NCBI GenBank assembly: GCA_001942185.1
Contig: MKJV01000116.1
Span: 1-49,024, forward strand
Direction of reading: 5' to 3'
DNA: 49,024 nt
From: Pseudonocardia sp. CNS-004
Lineage (GTDB): Bacteria; Actinomycetota; Actinomycetes; Mycobacteriales; Pseudonocardiaceae
In this document: positions 34,540-44,044 of the stretch, piece by piece
How positions within the stretch are numbered: the first letter of the stretch is position 1
Layout of the letters: each line of letters starts with the position of its first letter
Made by a program: the position numbers and the translations under genes
The notes under the pieces: model-generated
What the model saw: only the letters and a program-made list of their open reading frames with translations
What the model was told of the DNA's origin: nothing
Database searches by the model: none

Positions 34540-34674
34540 TTCATTCCGAAACATGTGCGAACTCGTGGGATATCCGTGCAGAAGCAGGAGCATTGGAGCA
34601 TCAACCGGGCCGGCTTCGCGGTAGAAGACCTCAAGATCATCAATAGCTGCAGTGCGATGGTGTGCCGTTGGCAT
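34540..34674 (-). pseudogene. N-terminal fragment of an alpha/beta hydrolase
   Basis: MPTAHHRTAAIDDLEVFYRE, then APMLLLLHGYPTSSHMFRN (oxyanion region), about 45 residues, after which the frame degenerates into charged low-complexity text. The nucleophile, acid and base regions are absent. It could be the beginning of the same gene whose end lies at 33250-33430, with the RraA gene between, or an independent remnant. Bases 34328-34539 show nothing else. Confidence 0.65.
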
Positions 34675-34685
34675 CGTCGATTCCT

Positions 34686-35238
34686 TTAAATCTTGCTCCC
34701 TGGACGCGAGGGGCGGGTGTGAGTGTTTCCGCGCGCCGACGTGTTGAGGAGCCGGTTTCTCGAGTGCTCGAGAGAAGGAGCGCGATTGGCCAAGCTGGTC
34801 CCAACCACCGCCCAGTTCCCGTCCGGAAGCGCTACCGGCCGGTCAAGGACGGCAGTCACTTCGGCTTCGACCAGGATGCCGTCCTCGAAGAGGACGTCGA
34901 CGCCGATCGCCGCGAGCGGAGGTCGTGGGAGGTCGAACTCGCGCGAGGCCTGCTCGATGCCGGCGCTGAAGTCGTCGTACATGCTTCGCTCCCACTTCGC
35001 GATGTACCACGTGAAGCGGACGACGTCATGGAACGTTGCCCCCGCCGCCGCCAGTCCCTTCGCGACAGTGCGGTAGACCTGGGCAACTTGACCTGCGAGG
35101 TCCTTCGCAACCAACTCTCCGTTCTCGTCCCAGGCGACCTGACCTGCGAGGTGGACCTGGTGTTCCCGGTCCCGAGCGCGACGTGGTGGTAGAGCGGGAT
35201 CGTCACGTGACCTCGGGATTGAGCAGTCGTACGGCCAT
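34686..35238 (-). CDS. RidA (YjgF/UK114) family protein, two frameshifts
   Basis: ATG at 35238 (MAVRLLNPEVT) with GGAG upstream. After one shift near 35206 comes TIPLYHHVALGTGN. After another near 35158 comes QVHLAGQVAWDENGELVAKD and LAGQVAQVYRTVAKGLAAAG, then FHDVVRFTWYIAKWERSMYD, PRPPLAAIGVDVLFEDGILV and EAEVTAVLD. RidA enzymes hydrolyse reactive imines/enamines; related proteins are 2-aminomuconate deaminases. The Arg that grips the substrate is replaced in RPPLAAIGV, where the usual text is R(T/S)xxxV. The C-terminal 40 residues beyond AVLD are not family-like. Confidence 0.7.
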
Positions 35239-35283
35239 CTGCCGTCTCCTCGTCTCAGGTGGATGCCGGGGGCGTCGAGCGGT

Positions 35284-36132
35284 TCAGGTCGCGCTGGCGA
35301 GGAACGTGCGCAGCGCGTTGCCGACCTCGTCGGCGTGGGTCCACAGCAGCCCGTGCGGAGCGCCGTCGATCTCCACGTACCGCGCCTCGGGCAGGGCCCG
35401 GCGGAAGCGGTGGGCCGTGGCCTCGATGGGGAGGATCCGGTCGGCGGTGCCGTGCAGGATCAGGGCCGGCAAGCCGGCGGCCCGGACGGCCTCGACGTCG
35501 GCGCGGAAGTCCTCGATCCACGAGGGGACGACGGCGTGGGCGGCCATGGGGGCGCTGGAGATGGCGACGTTCCAGCTGGCGGTGACCGCCTCCTGGCTGA
35601 TGCGGTGGCCGAGGTTCTCGTCGAGGTTGTAGAAGTTGGAGAAGAACTGCTCGAACCAGGCGTAGCGGTCTCCCTTCGCCGCGGCCTCGATGCCGTCGAA
35701 GACCTCCTGCGGCACGCCCTCGGGGTTGTCGTCGCGGGCGACGAGGAAGGGCTCCAGCGCAGCGAGGAAGGCGAGTTTCGCGACCCGCTGGTGGCCGTAC
35801 CGGGAGACGTAGCGGGCGAGCTCGCCGGTGCCCATCGAGAACCCGACGAGGACGACGTCGGACAGGTCGAGGGCCTCCATGAGGGCGTTGAGGTCGGCTG
35901 CGAACGTGTCGTAGTCGTAGCCGGTGCCGACCTTGGACGAGCGGCCGAAGCCGCGGCGGTCGTAGGTGATGACGCGGTGGCCTGCGGCGAGCAGTTCGCG
36001 CGTCTGGCGCTCCCAGCTGTGGCCGTTGAGCGGGTAGCCGTGGATGAGCAGGACGGGCCGGCCGGTGCCCTGGTCCTCGTAGTAGAGCTCGATCGGGGTG
36101 CTGTTCTCGTTCCCGACGGTGACGTATCCCAT
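35284..36132 (-). CDS. Alpha/beta hydrolase, non-heme chloroperoxidase-like
   Basis: 282 residues, intact. LYYEDQGTGRPVLLIHGYPL (oxyanion HGYP), RVITYDRRGFGRSSKVGTGY, the nucleophile GFSMGTGELARYVSRYG, the acid in LHGTADRILPIE and the base in DGAPHGLLWTHADEV. This matches the cofactor-free haloperoxidase/esterase group, whose perhydrolase activity is usually a side reaction of an esterase. It shares strand with the RidA- and RraA-like genes. One of the few undamaged genes in its neighbourhood. Confidence 0.9.
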   Translation of the reverse strand: MGYVTVGNENSTPIELYYEDQGTGRPVLLIHGYPLNGHSWERQTRELLAAGHRVITYDRRGFGRSSKVGTGYDYDTFAADLNALMEALDLSDVVLVGFSMGTGELARYVSRYGHQRVAKLAFLAALEPFLVARDDNPEGVPQEVFDGIEAAAKGDRYAWFEQFFSNFYNLDENLGHRISQEAVTASWNVAISSAPMAAHAVVPSWIEDFRADVEAVRAAGLPALILHGTADRILPIEATAHRFRRALPEARYVEIDGAPHGLLWTHADEVGNALRTFLASAT

Positions 36133-36162
36133 GATTTTCCTTTCCGAGGGTTATCTGCCTGT

Positions 36163-36926
36163 TACTGCCCGACGAGCCGGCGTCCCGCGATGCGGTCGCC
36201 TCGGCGATGGTGGCGTTGCCGGCCGTCGAGTCCGGGTCGTCGGGGCCGGTGTAGGCGGCGAGGAGCAGCGGCGCGCGGTCCAGGGCAGGACGATTCCGAC
36301 GTCGTTGCGCTCGCCCTGTTCTCCGGTCCCGGTCTTGTCGTCGACCACCCACCCGCGGGCCCGGCGCGGATGGTGGCGTCGCCGGTCGTGTTTGCGACGA
36401 GCCAGGCGGGCCGGCCGCGGCCGGCGGGCTGGAGGGCATCGCCGAGAATCACCGACCGGATGCTCCCGACGATGGCGGCGTCGTAGAGGTCGGCAACGGT
36501 CATGCCGGTCGCCACGTTCTGTGTCGTCACCGGGGCGTGCTCGAGCAGCGCCTCGGGGCGGTAGCGGACGAGCCGGTCGAGCAGCGCGGGCTCGGTGGTG
36601 CGGTCCAGCACGGCGGCGGTGAGGGGCAGCGTCGCGGTCGAGGCCATCAGGAATCGCTCCCCGCCCCGGTGCGACACGGTCGCGCCAGAACCGGTGTCGA
36701 GAGCGTGCACGCCGGGCCGGCCGCCGGAGCGGCCTTCGAGCGCGGCGAGGTCCGGATCGTCCGGCGGGGCGGCGGACGGTGGTGTCACGGACGCGGGAGC
36801 GGGCGAAGTCGTGGGCGTCGCGGCGACCCCGCAACCCGTCAAGGCTGCGCCCCGGGTCGCGGTGAGCACACTGCGTCGGGTGGTAGGTCGCTGCTCCAGA
36901 ACCTTCCGGGGGTGCTCGACGGGCAC
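36163..36926 (-). pseudogene. Class A beta-lactamase pseudogene
   Basis: It is recognisable from a lipoprotein-type leader (RRSVLTATRGAALTGCG), then DTGSGATVSHRGGERFLMAS. The active-site Ser is followed by STAT instead of SxxK, so the general-base Lys is lost. The SDN loop is degraded (AAIVGSIRSV), and the segment that would hold Glu166 and about 70 residues is missing. LGDALQPAGRG and ANTTGDATIRAG follow, and after a frameshift GWVVDDKTGTGEQGERNDVG (the KTG triad). It therefore cannot be an active lactamase. Its frame is continuous with the MerR gene upstream. Confidence 0.85.
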
Positions 36927-37762
36927 TGCGGTGATCAGACTGGAGTGCACATCGTGCCGTTGCGGCCCGGGCAACACGCGCGGCGTGGCGGCCGTGACCC
37001 GATCTCTGGCGGACGTGACACCGACCTGCGGAGTCCGCACTGGGTCGGGATGCGAGCAGAGCAGGAGCCCGACCCGGCGCAGGACGTCGGACTGCGCGGG
37101 GTTGTAGAGGTCGCGCACGGCCTCGTCGAGGGTCCGGGCCGCGGAGACGCTGAGGCCGGTGGTCGCACTCTGCAAGCGGGGGAGCATCACGCGCAGGGTC
37201 CGGCTCCGGGGCAGCAGCCTTGTCGCGAGAGCGTGGCGGGTGGCGTCGTCGGCGTCGGCGGGGAGCTGGTCGAACGCGGCCGCTGCCGGGCTCGGTGGGA
37301 GGTCACGCAGCGTGTCGATGAAGTCGATGACCACCGCGAGGTCGAGCACCCTGCTCAGCACGATCAGTAGGGCGCGGTCAGCGACGGAGAGGTCAGCGTC
37401 CCGGATCCTCGCGGCGAGAGCGGGTGGGAGGTCGGTGGGTGCCGAGCGCGGAGGATCTGGCGGATCTCGACGCGAGCGCGCTGCAAGCGATCCAGGTCCT
37501 GGGCGAGATGGCTGTCCAGGGTGCGGAGTGCTTCCCGGGGATGCCGATCCGCGTCGCCCAGTTCGGCGATCTGCGGCAGGGTGAACCCGAGATCGGCGAG
37601 ACGCTTGATCCGCAGAACCCGGGCGAGGTGCGCGACGCCGTACTGCTTGTAGCCGTTGGCGCGGCGCCGCGGCTCCTCCAGGAGGCCGACGTCGTGGTAG
37701 TGCCGCACCGCTCGCACGGTGGTGCCGGCGAGGTCGGCGAGTTCGCGGGTACTCCAGGCCAC
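36927..37762 (-). CDS. MerR family regulator, frameshifted and run together with the lactamase frame
   Basis: ATG at 37762. N-terminal HTH: WSTRELADLAGTTVRAVRHY, YKQYGVAHLARVLRIKRLAD and GFTLPQIAELGDAD, then a coiled-coil helix ending LRARHPP at about residue 110. There the frame is broken near 37430; the continuing text in the next frame is DLPPALAARIRDADLSVADR and ALLIVLSRVLDLAVVIDFID, a typical C-terminal effector domain of actinomycete MerR proteins of about 300 residues. That frame has no stop before the beta-lactamase text, so the original stop is lost. Confidence 0.75.
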
Positions 37763-37792
37763 GACTGTTCCTTCCGTGTGTCGTCGGCACGG

Positions 37793-38113
37793 TCAGGGGT
37801 GCGTGAGCCGGCGCCGGCGGTCGGCCTCCGACAACCCGCCCCACACGCCGTGCAGCTCCCGGTGGACCAGGGCGTACACCGCGCACGGCCGGCGGACCGG
37901 GCAGGCGGCGCAGATCGCCTTCGCGACCCGCTCGCGGCGGTGCTGTTGCGGGAGGCGCTCGTCGTCGGCGGGGAAGAACATCGCGGTGTCGACCCCCGCG
38001 CACAGGGCCTGCCGGCGCCACGACGGCAGGAGCTCCGGGGTGATCCGCCAGTCGGCGTACCGCCCGGCCCGGCCCGTACGCACGACGATGTTGGTGGGCT
38101 CGCTGCTGCTCAT
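37793..38113 (-). CDS. WhiB-family iron-sulfur transcription factor
   Basis: 106 residues. The four cluster Cys are at positions 38, 68, 71 and 77 (ALCAGVD and ICAACPVRRPC), followed by the G(V/I)WGG turn (GVWGGLSEADRRRR) and a basic C-terminus. WhiB-like proteins bind a [4Fe-4S] cluster and region 4 of the primary sigma factor. This is a short member, close to the WhiB7/WhmF-size class; there is no AT-hook, so it is not WhiB7. It is divergent from the LAL regulator at 38338. Confidence 0.93.
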   Translation of the reverse strand: MSSSEPTNIVVRTGRAGRYADWRITPELLPSWRRQALCAGVDTAMFFPADDERLPQQHRRERVAKAICAACPVRRPCAVYALVHRELHGVWGGLSEADRRRRLTHP

Positions 38114-38116
38114 GGC

Positions 38117-38161
38117 GGTCGCTCTCTCTCCGGTCGCTCTGCTGGTCGGGTCGCTCTGCTG
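38117..38161. repeat. Short tandem repeat in the whiB leader
   Basis: GGTCGCTCT occurs at 38117, 38132 and 38149; the last two copies share the longer GGTCGCTCTGCTG. On the minus strand this lies in the 5' untranslated region of whiB and includes its ribosome site (GGAGAG). Confidence 0.6.
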
Positions 38162-38238
38162 TCGGGTCTCAGACTCCCGAGGACGGCGCCCTGGCCGCGT
38201 CGGTGGAAGTCCCTGATCCCGTCACCGAGCACGGCACA

Positions 38239-38269
38239 GGGAGGCGGGCCTCCCGAAGACCGGGTCTTC
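38239..38269. promoter_or_regulatory. Two abutting palindromes upstream of the LAL regulator
   Basis: GGGAGGC, 2 nt, GCCTCCC (38239-38254), directly followed by GAAGACC, 1 nt, GGTCTTC (38255-38269). They lie in the divergent whiB/LAL gap, 69 bases before the LAL start. Candidate operators for WhiB or the LAL protein. Confidence 0.5.
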
Positions 38270-38337
38270 CTCGCGGGGTTCGCATCGGTAAGAATCACCT
38301 AATCGACACCGTGCCGACGCCCAAGAAGGACCCGACG

Positions 38338-41075
38338 ATGCTGGTCGGCCGGCTCGTCGAGCAGGAGGCGGTCGAACGTCTTCTCGCCCGGACCCAGGCG
38401 GGCGAGAGCGGCGTACTGGTGGTGCGCGGCGAGGCCGGTATCGGCAAGACCGCCGTGCTGCAGCACGTCCGGGCGTCGGCCGTCGCGGCCGGGTTCCGGG
38501 TCGAGGACGTGGTCGGGGCGGAGGCCGAGGCGGAGTTCGCGTTCGCGGGCCTGCATCAGTTGTGTGCGCCGTTGCTGGGGCGGGCGGCGGAGCTGCCCGG
38601 GCCGCAGCAGGCGGCTCTCGGGGTGGCGTTCGGGATGCGCGAGGGTGTCGTGCCGGACCGGTTCCTGGTGGGGTTGGCGGTGTTGAGCCTGCTGGCCGAG
38701 GTGGCCGAGGACGGGCCGTTGCTGTGCGTGGTGGACGACGCGCAGTGGCTGGACCAGGAGTCCGCGCAGGTGCTGGCGTTCGTGGCGCGGCGGGTGGCAG
38801 CCGAGCGGATCGTGCTGTTGTTCGCGCTGCGCGACCCCGGTGGGACCGCCATCGAGGCGTTCGCCGGTTTACCGGAGCTGCGCCTGGAGGGGCTGGGCGA
38901 TTCCGACGCCCGGACGCTGCTGGCAACCGCGGTCCGCGCACCGCTGCACGACACGGTGCGCGACCGGATCGTGGCCGAGGCGCGCGGCAATCCGCTGGCG
39001 CTGTTGGAGCTACCCCGGGTTGCGCCTGCGCTGCAGCTCGCGGGCGGCTACGAGCTGCCCGACGTGGTGAGCGTTCCGCACCGGGTCGAGGACGGTTTCC
39101 GGCGCCGCGCGGGCGGCCTGCCGCCGGACACGCAGCTGCTGCTGGTGGTGGCCGCGGCCGAGCCGACCGGTGATGCGGTGCTGCTGTGGCGCGCGGCCGC
39201 GGAGCTGGGGATCGCCCCCGAGGCGGCCGCGCCCGCGGAGGCCGCCAGGCTGCTGGAGCTCGACACCCGGGTGCGGTTCTGGCACCCGCTGGTGCGCTCG
39301 GCGGTCTACCGGGCGGCGACACCGCCCGACCAGCGCCGGGCGCACGGCGCGCTGGCCGCCGTCACCGACCCGCAGGTCGACCCCGACCGGCGCGCCTGGC
39401 ACCGCGCGCAGGCGGTGGTGGGCACCGACGAGGAGGCCGCCGCGGACCTGGAGCGTTCGGCCGGACGGGCCCGCGCCCGCGGCGGACTGGCCGCCGCGGC
39501 GGCGTTCCTCCAGCGCGCGGCCGAGCTGACCCCCGAGCCGGCCGTCCGGGCGGGGCGGGCCCTTCAGGCTGCGCACGCCAAGCACGACGCCGGTGCGTCC
39601 GAGGCCGCGCGCGAGCTGCTGAGGGTCGCGGCGACGGGGCCGCTGGGCGCCGTGGCGCAGGCCCGCCTCGAGCTGCTGCGCGCCCAGATCGCGTTCCACC
39701 TGGCGAGAGGCGGCGAGGGGCCGCGGATGCTGCTGGACGCCGCCAGGAGCCTCGCCCCGCTGGACTCGGCGCTGTCCCGCGATACCTACCTGGAAGCGCT
39801 CGATGCGGCGCTCGTCACCGGCGGCCTCGGCCCCCGCGGCGGCGTGCGATCGGTGGCCGAAGCCGCCCGGGCCGCGCCCGCACCACCGGAATCACCGAGG
39901 CCGGCGGACCTGTTGCTCGACGGGCTGGTGACCGCGTTCACGCAGGGCTACGCGGCAGGCGTGCCCGGGCTGCGGCGCGCGTTGGACGCCTTCGCCCGCC
40001 ACGAGCAAGACGCTCATGCCGAGAACGACAGCGACGACCGCCGCTGGCTCTGGCTGGCCGGCCGAACCGCGATGGCGGTCTTCGACGACGAGATGGTCCA
40101 CGTGCTGGCCGCTCGTCACGTCCGGCTGGCCCGTGAGGCCGGCGCTCTGGCCACGCTCCCCGCCGCGCTCCTCGTCCAGTCCGTCATGCTGGTGCTCGCG
40201 GGTGAGTTCTCCCGGGCCGCCGAGCAGACCGCGATCGCGGCCGCGACCAGAACCGTGCCCCTGCTGCACGGCCAGCTCATCCTGGCTGCCTGGCGCGGCC
40301 GCCCGGAGGAGACCACAGAGATCCACGCGACCATGGTCCGGGAAGCTGCCGGACGTGGGCGCGGCACCGAGGACTCCCTGGCGCAGTACGCCATGGCGGT
40401 GCTGCACAACGGGCTGGGCGACTACCCAGCGGCTCTGGCCGCTGCGACGCGGGCTTTCGAGTCCGCCGAGCTGACCCACAGCAACCTGGCCCACTCCGAA
40501 CTCATCGAAGCGGCATGCCGTACCGGGCAGCCGGAGCGCGCGGCCGATGCGCTGGACCAGCTCAGCTCACGGGCGCTGGCCAGCGGCACCCCGTGGGGGC
40601 TCGGGCTGGCCGCGCGCTCACAGGCATTGGCCAGCACCGGCCCGGCCGCCGAGGAGCACTACCGCGAGGCGATCGAGCGGCTTCGAGAATGCCGGATGGC
40701 CACCCAGCTGGCCCGCGCTCATCTCGTCTACGGCGAGTGGCTACGCCGCCAGGGCCGCCGCCAGGCGCCCGCCAGCAGCTCCGCACCGCCCACCAGCTGC
40801 TGTCGGACATGGGCGCGGAAGCGTTCGCCGCGCGCGCCGCCCGCGAACTACGCGCCACCGGCGAGCACGCACGCAGCCGATCCGCCCAGCCATCGGATGC
40901 GCTCACCGCGCAGGAGCAGACGATCGCCCGGCTGGTGGCCACCGGGGCGACCTCCCGCGAGGTCGGCGCCCAGCTGTTCCTCAGCCCGCGCACCATCGAG
41001 GCCCACCTGCGCAGCACCTTCCGCAAGTTGGGCATCACCTCCCGCCGACAGCTCCGGGACCTGCAGCTCCCCTGA
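38338..41075 (+). CDS. LAL-type LuxR regulator 1 (AAA ATPase, helical repeats, HTH), one frameshift
   Basis: About 912 residues after repairing a one-base loss near 40770 (GRRQA then ARQQLRTAHQLLSDMGAEAF). ATG with AAGGA upstream. Walker A GEAGIGKT at residues 31-38, Walker B LLCVVDDAQWLD at about 132-143, a conserved ARGNPLALLELPR, then a long TPR-like helical region and the LuxR HTH at the end (LVATGATSREVGAQLFLSPR, TIEAHLRSTFRKLGITSRRQ). LAL proteins are large ATP-binding activators, the best known being MalT and pathway activators in Streptomyces. Residues about 47-160 are encoded by DNA identical to that in the next gene. Confidence 0.92.
38475..38817 (+). repeat. 343-bp tract identical to 41311-41653
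   Basis: Every base from 38475 to 38817 equals the base 2836 positions downstream. Immediately outside, the two genes differ at many positions (for example CTGCAGCACGTCC versus TTGGAGCACGCTC just before the tract). The tract covers the end of the Walker A region to just past Walker B in both genes. This is the footprint expected of recent gene conversion. Confidence 0.95.
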
Positions 41076-41173
41076 CCGCGCGGGAGCAGGCGGTCCCGCC
41101 GTCGGCGGCGTACGGACACGGCGAGCCGGTACGGTTACAGCGGCAGGGAGCGGCGCCCCGAGAGGACCGGACG

Positions 41174-43918
41174 ATGCTGGTGGGCCGGCGCGTCGAGGTC
41201 GGGGCGGTCGAACGTCTGCTCACCCGAGCTCGGGACGGGCACAGCGGGGTGCTGGTGGTGCGCGGAGAGGCCGGTATCGGTAAGACCGCCGTGTTGGAGC
41301 ACGCTCGTGGGTCGGCCGTCGCGGCCGGGTTCCGGGTCGAGGACGTGGTCGGGGCGGAGGCCGAGGCGGAGTTCGCGTTCGCGGGCCTGCATCAGTTGTG
41401 TGCGCCGTTGCTGGGGCGGGCGGCGGAGCTGCCCGGGCCGCAGCAGGCGGCTCTCGGGGTGGCGTTCGGGATGCGCGAGGGTGTCGTGCCGGACCGGTTC
41501 CTGGTGGGGTTGGCGGTGTTGAGCCTGCTGGCCGAGGTGGCCGAGGACGGGCCGTTGCTGTGCGTGGTGGACGACGCGCAGTGGCTGGACCAGGAGTCCG
41601 CGCAGGTGCTGGCGTTCGTGGCGCGGCGGGTGGCAGCCGAGCGGATCGTGCTGGTGGTGGGGTCGCGCGACGCGGGCGACGGCGCCGCCCATCTGTTCGT
41701 CGGGTTGCCGAGATGCGTCTGGGTGGACTCGGCGACAGCGACGCGCGGGCGCTGCTGGCCACCGTCGTCCGCACGCCGCTGGACGACGTCGTGCGCGACC
41801 GGATCCTCGCCGAGGCGCGCGGCAACCCCCTGGCGCTGCTGGAACTGCCCCGGGGTGCCCGGCCCACGGAGCTGGCGGGCGGGTTCGACGTGCCGGACGT
41901 GGGCGTGCCGCGGCGGATCGAGGAGAGCTTCGCGCAGCGCTCGGGCAGCCTACCGCCCGATGCGCAGTCGCTGCTGCTGGTCGCCGCCGCCGAGCCGACC
42001 GGCGACGCAGTGCTCCTGTGGCGCGCGGCCACGCACCTGGGGATCACCCGAGACGTGGCCTCGCTCGCGGAAGCCGCCGGGCTGCTGACCGTCGACGCCC
42101 GGGTGCGGTTCCGGCATCCGCTCGTGCGCTCGGCCGTGTACCGGGCCGCCACACGACCGGACCTCCGCCGCGTGCACGCCGCGCTGGCCGCAGCGACCGA
42201 TGCGCAGACCGATCCCGACTGGCGGGCCTGGCACCGCGGGCGGGCGGTGCTGGGCACCGACGAGGAGGTCGCTGCGGAGCTGGAGCGATCAGCCGGCCGG
42301 GCGCGCGCCCGCGGCGGGTTGGCCGCCGCAGCCGCGTTCCTGCAGCAAGCGGCCGCGTTGACTCCTGATCCTGCTCACCGTGCCGGTCGGGCGCTCGAGG
42401 CCGCGCACGCCAAGCACGATGCCGGTGCTTTCGAGACCGCTGTGGAGCTGCTGACGGTCGCCGCGGCCGGGCCACTGGACGCCCTGCAAGGCGCCGGCTC
42501 GAGCTGCTGCGCGCTCAGATCGCGTTCAACCGGACGCGCGGCAGCGAGGTGCCGGGGATGCTGCTGGACGCGGCCAAGACGCTCGCCCCGCTCGACGCCG
42601 TGCTGTCGCGCGAGACCTACCTGCATGCCTTCGACACGGCCCTCATCACCGGCGCCTCGGCGACGGCCGCGGTATGGCGGAGGTGGCCGAGGCCGCCCGG
42701 GCCGCACCCGAGCCCCCCGGCCCGCCGGGGCCTGCCGACGTGCTGTTCGACGGGCTGGTGACGATCTACACGCAGGGATTCGCAGCCGGCGCGCCCGAGG
42801 TCCGCCGCGCGCTCGAGGCCTTCTGCGCCGACGATCCCTCGGCCGAGGCCGCGGGCGACGGCGGCATCCGCCGCTGGCTGTGGCTGGCCAGCCGTACCGC
42901 GCTGACGTTGTTCGACGACGAGCTGCTCCACGTGCTGGCCCACCGGAATGTTCGGCTCGCGCGCGAGGCCGGCGCGCTGGCCACGCTCCCCGCCGCGCTG
43001 CTGTTCCTGTCGGCCGAAGCGGTGCTCGCCGGCGAGCTGGCCCAGGCCACCGAGCTGATCGCCGAGGAGACCGCCATCAACCGGGTGACCGGGGGTGTGT
43101 CGCTGCGCTTCGGTCGGCTGGTGCTGGCCGCCTGGCAGGGGCGCGAGGCCGAGACCGCCGAGATCCACGCCGCCGCCGTCCAGGAGGCCACCGCCCGTGG
43201 CAACCGTGCCGAGGTCGCACTGGCGCAGCTGTCGTGGGCGGTGCTCCACAACGGGCTGGGCAACTACGCGACAGCGCTCGACGCCGCGGAGGGGGCGTGC
43301 GAGTCCCTCGACCCACCGCACGTCAACCCGGCCCTCCCCGAGCTCGTCGAGGCTGCCTCCCGTGCCGAGCAGCCCGAGCGCGCGGCCGCGGGGCTGGTGG
43401 AGCTGGACGTGCGGGCCCGCGCTAGCGGCACCGGGTGGGCGCTCGGGCTGGCGGCGCGCTCGCGGGCGCTGGTCAGCGCCGGGCCCACCGCGGAGGAGCA
43501 CTACCGGGAGGCGATCGAGCTGCTGCGAGGCTGCCGGATGCGCGTCTACCTGGCCCGGACGCACCTCGTCTACGGCGAGTGGTTGCGTCGCGAGGGCCGT
43601 CGTCTGGCTGCTCGCGAGCAGCTGCGTACTGCGCACGGGATGTTGTCGGAGATGGGTGTGGGGGCGTTCGCTGCGCGTGCCGCGCGCGAGCTGCGGGCCA
43701 CCGGTGAGCGTCCGCGCAGCCGGTCTGCGCGGCCGTCGGATGCGCTGACCGCGCAGGAGTTGCAGATCGCGCGGCTGGTGGCCACGGGGGCGACGTCTCG
43801 GGAGGTGGGTGCGCAGCTGTTCCTGAGTCCGCGCACGATCGAGGCGCATCTGCGCAGCATCTTCCGCAAGCTGGGCATTACCTCCCGCCGGCAGCTGCGG
43901 GACCTGCAGCTCCCCTGA
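41174..43918 (+). CDS. LAL-type LuxR regulator 2, three frameshifts
   Basis: About 915 residues after repairing one-base losses near 41707, 42487 and 42672. Same architecture as the preceding gene: Walker A GEAGIGKT, Walker B LLCVVDDAQWLD, ARGNPLALLELPRG, helical repeats, and HTH LVATGATSREVGAQLFLSPR with TIEAHLRSIFRKLGITSRRQ. It begins 98 bases after the stop of regulator 1. The last 30 residues of the two proteins are almost the same, so they probably recognise the same DNA sites. The 341 bases after the start include the conversion tract. Three breaks leave doubt whether the gene is functional. Confidence 0.88.
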
Positions 43919-43930
43919 CCGGACCCAGGG

Positions 43931-44041
43931 TCACAGGACGTCCCCCGTGGTACCGGTGGCGAGCACCCCCGCGGTCAGGCGCAGTTTGATCGTCGCCATG
44001 ACCACGAGGACGATCGCTCCGGCGAGCAGCAGGTAGGCCAC
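43931..44041 (-). CDS. Putative 36-residue single-pass membrane protein behind the S9 peptidase
   Basis: GTG at 44041, three bases after the peptidase stop, with GAGG from the end of that gene eight bases upstream; stop at 43931. It reads VAYLLLAGAIVLVVMATIKL then RLTAGVLATGTTGDVL: one clear TM helix with a basic flank. It is too short for ordinary gene calling. Position, ribosome site and hydrophobic profile favour a real gene translationally coupled to the peptidase, but there is no homology I recognise. Confidence 0.45.
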   Translation of the reverse strand: MAYLLLAGAIVLVVMATIKLRLTAGVLATGTTGDVL

Positions 44042-44044
44042 GGG

